From IMG/VR virus record IMGVR_UViG_3300046751_000386, positions 1 through 57,960 of that record: a DNA stretch of 57,960 nt; one strand, 5' to 3'. Source of the DNA: a virus. How positions within the stretch are numbered: the stretch's first letter is position 1; every line of letters begins with the position of its first letter. The translations under genes were made by a program, and so were the position numbers. Below are positions 51,518 to 57,788 of this stretch, one piece after another. Under the pieces are notes generated by a model. That model did not search any database and was not told the origin of the DNA. It saw only the letters and a program-made list of their open reading frames with translations.

Positions 51518-51721
51518 ATGATCCACCGCGACGAGTACGAACGCGTCTGCGAAGAAAACAGAAAGTTGCGGGACTTGGTTAAAGCCAAGTCCCCAATGGC
51601 TATGATGCAAATGCTTAAAAGGTTTCTGGGAGGGAACTATGACCGCACTGGAACAGTGGAAGACACTAGCGAAAATAGAAAACGCCAAGATGCTGGAACC
51701 CTACGAGGGCCGACCCCCTAA
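51518..51721 (+). CDS. Small charged protein (67 aa)
   Basis: ATG 51518 lies 2 nt after the previous stop, behind GAGG. The first 35 residues form a charged helix (DEYERVCEENRKLRDLVKAK). The last 83 nt overlap the next gene in another frame, so the C-terminal part may be little constrained. Function unknown. Confidence 0.55.
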   Translation: MIHRDEYERVCEENRKLRDLVKAKSPMAMMQMLKRFLGGNYDRTGTVEDTSENRKRQDAGTLRGPTP

Positions 51722-51932
51722 TTACGGTATTGTCAAAAATAAGATTAAAGGCGGCGGACCGCGGCTCTCGGAAATTAACCGCTCACTCGCCGCACAAAAA
51801 CTTCTGGAAATGTCCCAAAAAGGTTATACTCTGGAAGAAGCCGCCGTTGAAACAAACTCCCCAATAGAGAAAGTTCTAGGCCGCGCCAGACGCTATCAAA
51901 TCACGTTTAAAGGGCAAGAGGAGCTTTTATGA
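51639..51932 (+). CDS. HTH-like protein (97 aa)
   Basis: A strong GGGAGG lies 5 nt before the ATG although it starts inside the previous gene. The C-terminal half (AAQKLLEMSQKGYTLEEAAVETNSPIEKVLGRARRYQ) looks like a helix-turn-helix. Probably a DNA-binding regulator. It overlaps the next gene by 4 nt. Confidence 0.65.
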   Translation: MTALEQWKTLAKIENAKMLEPYEGRPPNYGIVKNKIKGGGPRLSEINRSLAAQKLLEMSQKGYTLEEAAVETNSPIEKVLGRARRYQITFKGQEELL

Positions 51933-52192
51933 GTAATCACCTATCAGAAGTGGCAGAGGGCATCATAGAGGCTTGCCCAACGCAGCTTAACCCAGATGAA
52001 ATGTCTACCCTGATTGCGTACATGATCTGGTCGTACGGTATGCAAAGCGATTGGGACGATATGCTTCCCAAAATCGTGCGCTGCATAAATCTGGATGACG
52101 GTCACGCCCGTATCGTCAGAGTGGCTAACAGAGACGCTAATAAGTTTTTGGATAAAGTAAGAGAGGATGTTAGCAATGCCCGACGCAGTTAA
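51929..52192 (+). CDS. Hypothetical protein (87 aa)
   Basis: ATGA overlap with the HTH gene. A soluble, helical protein (SEVAEGIIEACPTQLNPDEMSTL; ANRDANKFLDKVREDVSNARRS). No family recognised. Confidence 0.65.
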   Translation: MSNHLSEVAEGIIEACPTQLNPDEMSTLIAYMIWSYGMQSDWDDMLPKIVRCINLDDGHARIVRVANRDANKFLDKVREDVSNARRS

Positions 52193-52340
52193 ACTGTTCT
52201 CCGAAATAGACCAGCAGTTCCTAGAACTGGAACAACAGTTCGAAATAATCAAAAAACAACGGGAAGAAATAGAACTATGCAAGAAGAAGACATTAAACGC
52301 ATCCAAAGAGACCTCAACCCCGCACAACAAGCCGAATTAA
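52176..52340 (+). CDS. Small coiled-coil protein (54 aa)
   Basis: ATG with GAGAGGAT upstream, inside the end of the previous gene. A continuous heptad-like helix (FSEIDQQFLELEQQFEIIKKQREEIELCKKK) fills most of it; the tail overlaps the next gene out of frame by 64 nt. It could be a multimeric partner of its neighbours, or a leader peptide for coupling. Confidence 0.5.
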   Translation: MPDAVKLFSEIDQQFLELEQQFEIIKKQREEIELCKKKTLNASKETSTPHNKPN

Positions 52341-52486
52341 AATTCCTTCGACAAGAAGTCGATAGATGCCAAGATGCGCGGTTTGCTAAAGAACCACTAC
52401 CCAACGCCAACCAAAACTACTGGACCGCCGCAGAAGAACTGGACAGATACGTCAGGAGCCTTCGTAATGATGGATACTGGATTTAA
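52277..52486 (+). CDS. Small helical protein (69 aa)
   Basis: A Gln/Glu-rich helical protein (IKRIQRDLNPAQQAELKFLRQEVDRCQD) with a C-terminal aromatic part ending RNDGYWI. GGGAAG precedes at a longer distance. Overlaps both neighbours. Function unknown. Confidence 0.6.
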   Translation: MQEEDIKRIQRDLNPAQQAELKFLRQEVDRCQDARFAKEPLPNANQNYWTAAEELDRYVRSLRNDGYWI

Positions 52487-52664
52487 AACCATAATCGAAG
52501 TGATGAAACAAGGATCGTGGCTCACGGACCTCGAAGTGGCAGAGCGGGCCAAAATGAAACTAGATGCCGCGCTCTACTACCTTAGACGATTAAGGCGCTT
52601 GGGGCTGGTGATAAGCGAATGGGTTCACGGACAACGGGTCTGGGGTGTTCTTAACTGCACTTGA
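52467..52664 (+). CDS. Winged-helix DNA-binding protein (65 aa)
   Basis: Start ATG 52467 (or 52470) has CAGGAG 8 nt upstream. The whole protein is one winged helix: IIEVMKQGSWLTDLEVAERAKM, LDAALYYLRRLRRLGLVISEW, VHGQRVWGVL. Likely a transcriptional regulator. Its stop TGA is part of the TTGACT promoter box of the next gene, so it may sense or control read-through there. Confidence 0.7.
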   Translation: MMDTGFKTIIEVMKQGSWLTDLEVAERAKMKLDAALYYLRRLRRLGLVISEWVHGQRVWGVLNCT

Positions 52665-52689
52665 CTTTCTTCTATACTTGGGGTATTCT
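52661..52689 (+). promoter_or_regulatory. Promoter overlapping a stop codon
   Basis: TTGACT (52661-52666), 17-nt spacer with TATAC, TATTCT (52684-52689), 31 nt before the next ATG. Confidence 0.6.
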
Positions 52690-52720
52690 GTAAAAGTAAA
52701 TCTTACAAAGGTAGGTTCAA

Positions 52721-52984
52721 ATGCCTAATCACTCGGCAACAAAAATGATAGACGATGCTTCGGCACAGATTGAGCTTGTTGAAATCATTCCAGAACAAGG
52801 GGATATAAGCAGTTATATTCGGATCGTTGCGCTTGCATCCTTCTATTGGGAAGAGGATCAAGATTGGTCTGAGTTTGTTCAACAGGTAACCTCGGTTGCA
52901 GACAGTATGTTTGCAGAGTTCAATAACGACAATCCGCGGATCGTTACACAATACATTCAATTTAAAACAGGGGGAGTACTGTGA
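52721..52984 (+). CDS. Small acidic protein (87 aa)
   Basis: ATG behind AAAGGTAGG. Acidic, soluble (ASAQIELVEIIPEQGDISSY; YWEEDQDWSEFVQQV). Its end overlaps no gene. Acidity could suggest DNA mimicry, but there is no family match. Confidence 0.65.
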   Translation: MPNHSATKMIDDASAQIELVEIIPEQGDISSYIRIVALASFYWEEDQDWSEFVQQVTSVADSMFAEFNNDNPRIVTQYIQFKTGGVL

Positions 52985-53008
52985 AAGTAACCCCAATGGA
53001 GAACCATT

Positions 53009-53344
53009 ATGAAAGCCCGAATAAACATCACACAACGGATGCTCAACAAAAGCATTATAGACGCCAATAAAAGCGTCGTAGCGTTCGTTAGAAATTGCTA
53101 CCCAACACTGGGATACGACTTCATAGAAAATGGGGGCAAAAACACCCTTTTAGCGTACTATGACGATGGTCACGAATATACAACGACCAGCATACGATTG
53201 TACCGCCGACCGCGGGGCGATAAACTTATGTCCGTTTGGGGGCTGACAAGACGCGCCAAAGCAGGAGACACAATGACTTTCGAGCATGACAAGGAAAGCA
53301 ACAGAATAATCGTCCGGCTCGAACTGGGAGAAGATATAGAATAG
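53009..53344 (+). CDS. Hypothetical basic protein (111 aa)
   Basis: ATG 4 nt after GGAGAACC. Mixed alpha/beta, basic in its middle (RLYRRPRGDKLMSVWGLTRRAKAGD), a part that recalls small DNA-binding pseudobarrels. It ends right at a hairpin without T-run and before the large non-coding region. Function unknown. Confidence 0.65.
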   Translation: MKARINITQRMLNKSIIDANKSVVAFVRNCYPTLGYDFIENGGKNTLLAYYDDGHEYTTTSIRLYRRPRGDKLMSVWGLTRRAKAGDTMTFEHDKESNRIIVRLELGEDIE

Positions 53345-53444
53345 GGCGGGTTTAGGGGTTTTAACCCGTCCTAGCGCAGGGAGCGGTCGCTTAACACTCT
53401 CACGCGGTAGGCCATTTTGACATAGTAGTGGCAGGACCGCGGAT

Positions 53445-53502
53445 CAGGCTCTCGTCTTAATTTAGGCGGGAGCCTGTGTCGTTAGTAACGTGTATACTAT
53501 AC
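53445..53502. repeat. Stem-loop and two adjacent 11-bp palindromes
   Basis: CAGGCTCTCGTCT pairs with AGGCGGGAGCCTG (two wobbles, loop TAATTT). It is followed by CGTTAGTAACG (53480-53490) and, one base later, GTATACTATAC (53492-53502), both perfect around a central base. Confidence 0.7.
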
Positions 53503-53545
53503 CCCTCCTGAGAATTGAAAAAAAAAAAAACGAAAATAAATAGCC

Positions 53546-53620
53546 GTTACCGGTGTTATAAAAGTTACCACTCTGTAATCAAACAAAAATAAGGCAAAAA
53601 ACGGTAACATTTTCGGTAAC
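53546..53620. repeat. GTTACC cluster: two direct, two inverted copies
   Basis: GTTACC at 53546 and 53564; its reverse complement GGTAAC at 53603 and 53615. Three of the four extend to GTTACCG/CGGTAAC. The arrangement is a dyad about 53583 in AT-rich DNA. Confidence 0.75.
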
Positions 53621-53787
53621 TCCATACTAAAGATAGGTGTTACTTTGGCTGTTTTTTGACCCAAACGGTTAAGCAGCCTTCTGCGTTAAGCCAAATCTCC
53701 ACAAAAAAAAGTAAAAAAAGTTTCTCTGGCGGGGTATACTATATGTTGCTAAAGGGTATTGTATAGTTATTTGCAGTGGAGAGAACC

Positions 53788-54447
53788 GTGCCTAGAAAAA
53801 CAAATGCTGATCTTGCAAAACTCCCCAAGCCTTTGAGGATTAAAGCGAGGCCCATCCCTAGAAAGCATACCGGACTAGCCGTGGATAAAGAGGCCAACCG
53901 TTCTGATCCCCGAGGCGCGAAGTATAAGACAGCGGATAGCCCTTTGACGCGTAAGCAAGAGCTTTTTGTAAAAGAGCTTGTAAGCAACGACGGTATGATA
54001 ACTTACAAGGAAGCCGCCATTCGAGCGGGCTACCCTGAGAGTTCAGCCCACACCCGTGCATATGAGTTAACCAACCCTCACAAATGCCCGCATGTTGTGG
54101 CAGCTATCAGGCGGTATCGAAACGAATTGGATGAACGTTTTGCCATCAACTACAGCAGACACGTTCGAGACTTGCAGAAAATCCGTGATGTGGCCCTCGA
54201 AAACGGGGCGTACAGTGCCGCGGTACAAGCCGAGTATAGACGGGGACAGGCGCAGGGTGATATATACGTTAGCAAGGCGGAGATCAGACACGGCAGTATC
54301 GACAACATGGACAAGGATGAGGTGATGAAAGCGTTGAAGGAACTAAAGGAATCCAATGGCTCAGACATTATCGACATTACCCCAACCGAAGATTCCGACG
54401 GAAGCGGCGTTTTATCAACAGTTGAGGACAGCCGCGAAAAAGGTTAG
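53788..54447 (+). CDS. terS: Terminase small subunit
   Basis: Start GTG 53788 with GGAGAG 6 nt upstream; GTG 53776 is an alternative. 219 aa. The HTH domain (about 48-105: PLTRKQELFVKELVSNDGMITYKEAAIRAGYP, then SSAHTRAYEL) matches the Terminase_2 pattern, followed by a long oligomerisation helix and an acidic tail after 'MDKDEVMKALKELKE'. It recognises phage DNA to start packaging. It sits about 6.4 kb from terL on the circular map, and its end overlaps a nuclease gene. Confidence 0.85.
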   Translation: MPRKTNADLAKLPKPLRIKARPIPRKHTGLAVDKEANRSDPRGAKYKTADSPLTRKQELFVKELVSNDGMITYKEAAIRAGYPESSAHTRAYELTNPHKCPHVVAAIRRYRNELDERFAINYSRHVRDLQKIRDVALENGAYSAAVQAEYRRGQAQGDIYVSKAEIRHGSIDNMDKDEVMKALKELKESNGSDIIDITPTEDSDGSGVLSTVEDSREKG

Positions 54448-54796
54448 GCCCCAGTTAAGCCTGACTAGAATAGAAAACTCTGTCGGTCAGGGCATACCCG
54501 ACCTTATGATCTGCGATGAACGCGGGCTATTTCATTTTGTAGAATTAAAGTTTTGCAAGGCCAATGCGGTACGGTTAAGCCCGCACCAAGTTTCTTGGCT
54601 AACGAGGCACCGACACAGTAGCAGTTGGATATTGGTTAAGCAGCATCAGAACTGGGGGAAAAAACCTGTCGTTCTTTTGTATCGTGCGGATCAGGCAATA
54701 GCGGTCAAAACAGACGGGCTAAAGACCGATCCGGTGTATGAAGGCACAAATCCTTTTGATTGGCCTGTTCTTTTCGACTTGATTTCTCCCATATAA
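54356..54796 (+). CDS. VRR-NUC-like PD-(D/E)XK nuclease (146 aa)
   Basis: ATG behind AAAGGA, starting 92 nt inside the small terminase gene. The nuclease core has RIENSVGQGIPDLMIC (E40, D49) and HFVELKFCKANAVRLSPHQVSWL (E63, K65, Q78), the G-PD...E-K...Q set of VRR-NUC and Holliday-junction-resolvase-like enzymes. Likely resolves branched DNA before packaging, which fits its overlap with terS. Confidence 0.85.
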   Translation: MAQTLSTLPQPKIPTEAAFYQQLRTAAKKVRPQLSLTRIENSVGQGIPDLMICDERGLFHFVELKFCKANAVRLSPHQVSWLTRHRHSSSWILVKQHQNWGKKPVVLLYRADQAIAVKTDGLKTDPVYEGTNPFDWPVLFDLISPI

Positions 54797-54807
54797 TCGC
54801 ATATACT
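54779..54807 (+). promoter_or_regulatory. Promoter inside the end of the nuclease gene
   Basis: TTGATT (54779-54784), 17-nt spacer with CTCCCATATAATCGC, TATACT (54802-54807); the next ATG is at 54837 behind GGAGAAC. Close relative of the promoter at 49982. Confidence 0.7.
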
Positions 54808-54836
54808 CTAAGGGTTAGCTAAATGGAGAACATGCT

Positions 54837-55193
54837 ATGAGTTTAAATTATGATTTATGCGGTGTAAAAGCCGACTATAAAGACGACGCCGTCTGGCCTA
54901 TCACCAGTGCTTTAATTTGGGGCACCATGTCGGTTGGCTTAAATGCGATTACGGAAAAGAATTGGGAGGAATTTTACGTTCGTTGCCACGCCGTTGAAAC
55001 GATCAACGGGGCTTGGCTTCGTGATAAGGATTTAAAAGGCCGACCGATCACGGCAGAGGATGTAAGAAGCCACGTAGGATTGCACACCAATGCGGACACT
55101 CGAACTAAGGCCGAGTTCCAGAAAGACATTTACAGACGTTTTTTGGATCAGGCTAACCGCAACATAACACTGTCACGGCAGGAACTCGAATGA
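54837..55193 (+). CDS. Hypothetical protein (118 aa)
   Basis: ATG after GGAGAACATGCT, with its own promoter. Soluble, mixed alpha/beta protein with several Trp (DDAVWPITSALIWGTMSVG; EEFYVRCHAVETINGAWL) and a middle GRPITAEDVRSHVGLHTNAD. I recall similar phage proteins only as unknowns. ATGA overlap with the next gene. Confidence 0.75.
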   Translation: MSLNYDLCGVKADYKDDAVWPITSALIWGTMSVGLNAITEKNWEEFYVRCHAVETINGAWLRDKDLKGRPITAEDVRSHVGLHTNADTRTKAEFQKDIYRRFLDQANRNITLSRQELE

Positions 55194-55372
55194 ATACTTA
55201 TAAGATCACCTGTGAGATTCATGTGCTGGCAGAAAATGCCCACGATGTTGAGGCAACGCTGCACGAAGAAGCTTACGCATGGCTCAAGAACAACGAATTT
55301 ATGTGTGCCATAGAGAGCAACGCGAAGACAATCACACGAATGAATATCACGGAAGAAAGGGAGAAAGCCTAA
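55190..55372 (+). CDS. Small protein (60 aa)
   Basis: ATGA overlap with the gene before. A short alpha/beta protein (NTYKITCEIHVLAENAHDVEATLHEEAYAWL) with a ferredoxin-like order of elements. Function unknown. Confidence 0.65.
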   Translation: MNTYKITCEIHVLAENAHDVEATLHEEAYAWLKNNEFMCAIESNAKTITRMNITEEREKA

Positions 55373-55375
55373 CCA

Positions 55376-55480
55376 ATGTTTATTTTTGAACTAATAGGTC
55401 GATTGCTTTATGGCAGCGATTACGAGGAATTGAGCAAAAGAGCGAACCGCAAAAAACCAACGCGAAAACGCCGACGATAA
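55376..55480 (+). CDS. Very small basic peptide (34 aa)
   Basis: ATG 55376 behind GGGAGAAA at a 9-10 nt distance, 3 nt after the previous stop. A hydrophobic start (FIFELIGRLLYG) and a basic tail (RANRKKPTRKRRR). It could be a membrane-associated or polymerase-binding peptide. It ends just before a terminator. Confidence 0.5.
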   Translation: MFIFELIGRLLYGSDYEELSKRANRKKPTRKRRR

Positions 55481-55493
55481 AACTTTAGAAACT

Positions 55494-55518
55494 GCCCGCT
55501 TTACAGGCGGGCTTTTTT
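55494..55518 (+). terminator. Intrinsic terminator
   Basis: GCCCGC pairs with GCGGGC around TTTACAG, followed by TTTTTTC. Confidence 0.88.
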
Positions 55519-55558
55519 CTTTTATAGATATGGGACATTGCATATATTGGAGAACGCT

Positions 55559-55789
55559 ATGGCTAACGTAATTTATAAGAAATATTCCTTTTTGGGACAG
55601 CCTAGATACTGGAACCGACGCACTAGAATGTGGACATTATGGCTTTCTAAAAGTTGCCATTACCCGACGCACCACGGCGCGTTGCGCGTTTTGCATAGCC
55701 GAAGGTTTTCGGAAAATATTTCAACGAATAAAGACGTATCGACAGGCATAAGCCTATCGCCGGAATATGGGGTAAAAACGCTATGCTAA
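55559..55789 (+). CDS. Hypothetical basic protein (76 aa)
   Basis: ATG 55559 follows ATTGGAGAAC, exactly complementary to the candidate small RNA loop. The protein is basic and aromatic-rich in its first half (YKKYSFLGQPRYWNRRTRMWTLWLS), has two Cys and overlaps the next gene by 7 nt. A weak promoter (TATATT at 55543) lies directly upstream of the SD. Function unknown. Confidence 0.7.
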   Translation: MANVIYKKYSFLGQPRYWNRRTRMWTLWLSKSCHYPTHHGALRVLHSRRFSENISTNKDVSTGISLSPEYGVKTLC

Positions 55790-56493
55790 AAACTGTCGAA
55801 TATAGCCGCGCAAAAAAGACGCGGGGAATTGCAGTCACATATAGAGCGGGCGATGGTAGCAATTACGGAACTTGCCCAGTTAGTTGTGAACTTAACCCGA
55901 GCGGTTGCGGCGCGTCAAAAATAGATGTTGATTATCTTGACGCTGTTTTAGATGCTAAACCTGTCAAAGGTGTATCGTTCACCTATTCGCATTTCTCTCC
56001 CCTTCACTGGAAACGAAAACTTGCGGCAAATAAAACGGTCATAAACTACAGCGCAAAAACCGCCGAAATCGCGGCAAAGTTTATGCGGTTTAAGGTGCCT
56101 TGTGTTGTGACAGTTGGGGAAAAATTCTGGCAGGGGAAAAAGAAACAATCTGTTGATGGTGCCTTGATTGTACGTTGTCCGGCGGAAACAATCGCGGGGT
56201 TTAGTTGTGCCGATTGCGGCAATGGTGATCCCCTATGCGCAAGGCTCGAAAGAACTTTTGCAGTTGGCTTTACCGCCCATGGTGCTAGTAAAAAGAAAGC
56301 CGCTAATCCAGATGAGGCGGGCGGTTGCTATGCGTCTGGCGGTAATGTCGCGTTGCACTGGACGGCTACAGCCGCGCAGGATCAGGACGAAACCGACGGG
56401 GATAAATTGCGTCGCTTTGTTTCTGGCTTGCCGCCCCGTTCAATTATCCGGCATCATATTGCAGGCGATATAGGCGAGGAAACGCACGATTAG
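55783..56493 (+). CDS. Cys-rich protein (236 aa), unknown
   Basis: The N-terminal part has YRAGDGSNYGTCPVSCELNPSGCGAS (C31, C35, C42), then 'GVSFTYSHFSPLHW'. A second Cys cluster FSCADCGNGDPLCAR and a third GGCYASGG follow. The pattern suggests a metal site or Fe-S cluster, but it is not a canonical radical SAM CxxxCxxC. Its neighbour is a DUF932-like gene, a pair also found on plasmids as I recall. No function assigned. Confidence 0.7.
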   Translation: MLKTVEYSRAKKTRGIAVTYRAGDGSNYGTCPVSCELNPSGCGASKIDVDYLDAVLDAKPVKGVSFTYSHFSPLHWKRKLAANKTVINYSAKTAEIAAKFMRFKVPCVVTVGEKFWQGKKKQSVDGALIVRCPAETIAGFSCADCGNGDPLCARLERTFAVGFTAHGASKKKAANPDEAGGCYASGGNVALHWTATAAQDQDETDGDKLRRFVSGLPPRSIIRHHIAGDIGEETHD

Positions 56494-56503
56494 AAATTTC
56501 CGC

Positions 56504-56554
56504 TTGATTATATATGCGAGGTTCTATATGAAGGGGGCGGGGCAATCCTGCCCC
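56504..56554 (+). promoter_or_regulatory. Promoter and 5' leader hairpin (family member c)
   Basis: TTGATT (56504-56509), 17-nt spacer, TATGAA (56527-56532). GGGGCGGG (56534-56541) pairs with CCTGCCCC (56547-56554, one wobble) around GCAAT, the same loop as at 1219. GGAGAAC lies at 56564. Confidence 0.6.
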
Positions 56555-56575
56555 TTTAACTTTGGAGAACGTAAA

Positions 56576-57703
56576 ATGTCACATTCAATCGAAAACTCAA
56601 ACAACAGTTTAACCCAGCTAATGCAACAGGTCCAAGACCAAGCCGCCCGCAAGGCTGATTTTTTGACCCCTACAAATGATCTGCAAAAGATCACCAATTC
56701 AGAAACAAACGAACCAATATTAGTTATTGAAGCAAAAGGCGGCGAACCTACCCGCCATTTAAAAATAAACAACGTAGCTTTCCAACAGCTAGCCGCGCAT
56801 TGCGACATTGAGGCCCGCACGGCCCGCCGCCTTCAAACACATTACCCTTTTGAGTTCGACAATCTGATTAACGCTCACTTTGATCAAGAGCCTAAGCGGA
56901 AAATGCTTCGTACTTTTCTCGACACCGACGAAACGAACGGCACCGCCCGAGCGTTGCTTTCCGACAGGTTTAAGTGTTTTGATAATGATAATATGATCCA
57001 AACCATTTTGCCGCCGTTGATGGAAAACCCCGCGCAACTTCAGGTCGTGAACGCAAAAATTAGCGACAGCAAATTGTATATGCGGTTTAAAAGCCTTGTT
57101 CATACTGGGGCGGGTGCAAACGTGTCAGATGTAATGGCGAACGGTTGCGGCTTTTCTAACTCGGAGACGGGGCAGGGATCGGTGTCAGCTTACCAGCTTT
57201 TTTGGACCTTAGCATGCCTTAATGGCATGCAAACCGAGAACAAAACTCGGAGCAGCCATATCACCAGCGCGAGGGATAGTGACGATTGGGGCTTGTTATC
57301 GGGAGAGGCGCAGGAAGCCGATAATAGAGCCTTGAATTTAAAACTTCGTGATCTGGTGGAAGCATACAGCAGCCGCGAGATGTTTGACCAAGTGCTGGAC
57401 AAGATGAAAGCAGCAGCCGCCGACACAATCGAAGGCGAATATTCGGTTTCTGACACGGTTAACAATCTGGGAACCGTTATGCGTTTGACCAAAAAAGAAA
57501 CGTCAAATGTTCTTGACGGCCTTATGTCAACTATAGGGCAAGCGGGCTATGAGAACGACCGCCCATTGTCGCGGGCAACCTTTATCAACGCCGTGACAGC
57601 AGCGGGCAACAAATGTGATATTGACCAGACGGATGACTATCAACGCCTTGGGGGTCGTCTTTTGAATATGAACGCTCGAGATTGGAACCGCATAGCGGCT
57701 TAA
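56576..57703 (+). CDS. DUF932-like phage/plasmid protein (375 aa)
   Basis: Start ATG 56576 after GGAGAAC; an upstream in-frame start at 56504 would cover promoter and hairpin. The central region (LNDRFKCFDN-like 'LLSDRFKCFDNDNMIQTILPPL', 'VSDVMANGCGFSNSETGQGSVSAYQLFWTLACLNGM') matches the DUF932 pattern of phage, plasmid and prophage proteins whose role is not known. It is a single gene with its own promoter and leader, which suggests strong or early expression. Confidence 0.75.
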   Translation: MSHSIENSNNSLTQLMQQVQDQAARKADFLTPTNDLQKITNSETNEPILVIEAKGGEPTRHLKINNVAFQQLAAHCDIEARTARRLQTHYPFEFDNLINAHFDQEPKRKMLRTFLDTDETNGTARALLSDRFKCFDNDNMIQTILPPLMENPAQLQVVNAKISDSKLYMRFKSLVHTGAGANVSDVMANGCGFSNSETGQGSVSAYQLFWTLACLNGMQTENKTRSSHITSARDSDDWGLLSGEAQEADNRALNLKLRDLVEAYSSREMFDQVLDKMKAAAADTIEGEYSVSDTVNNLGTVMRLTKKETSNVLDGLMSTIGQAGYENDRPLSRATFINAVTAAGNKCDIDQTDDYQRLGGRLLNMNARDWNRIAA

Positions 57704-57741
57704 ATTTTTTTATTGCTTTGCACTTTACAATGGCGCATATT

Positions 57742-57763
57742 GGGGCAGGGGAAACCTTGCCCC
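57742..57763 (+). promoter_or_regulatory. 5' leader hairpin (family member d)
   Basis: GGGGCAGGG pairs with CCTTGCCCC (one wobble) around a GAAA tetraloop. TATT lies directly upstream; GGAGAAC follows at 57776 and the ATG at 57789. No clear -35 box. Confidence 0.55.
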
Positions 57764-57788
57764 TTAACTTTGTTTGGAGAACGAAAAA

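Larger units (their letters stand above)
53345..53787. other. 443-bp non-coding region before the small terminase gene
   Basis: No credible ORF. It starts with an 11-bp hairpin (53342-53373), then a 13-bp hairpin (53445-53476), two adjacent 11-bp odd palindromes (53480-53490 and 53492-53502), an A13 tract (53518-53530), four GTTACC-type words (53546-53620) and two GTATACTATA words (53492, 53734). The last 270 bases are AT-rich. This is a candidate replication origin, packaging initiation (pac) site or multi-operator control region. Confidence 0.55.

Noticed and set aside
55783-56493. Radical SAM or phage Gp37-type enzyme
   Set aside because: The Cys spacing CPVSC...GC does not fit CxxxCxxC and there is no clear TIM-barrel pattern.
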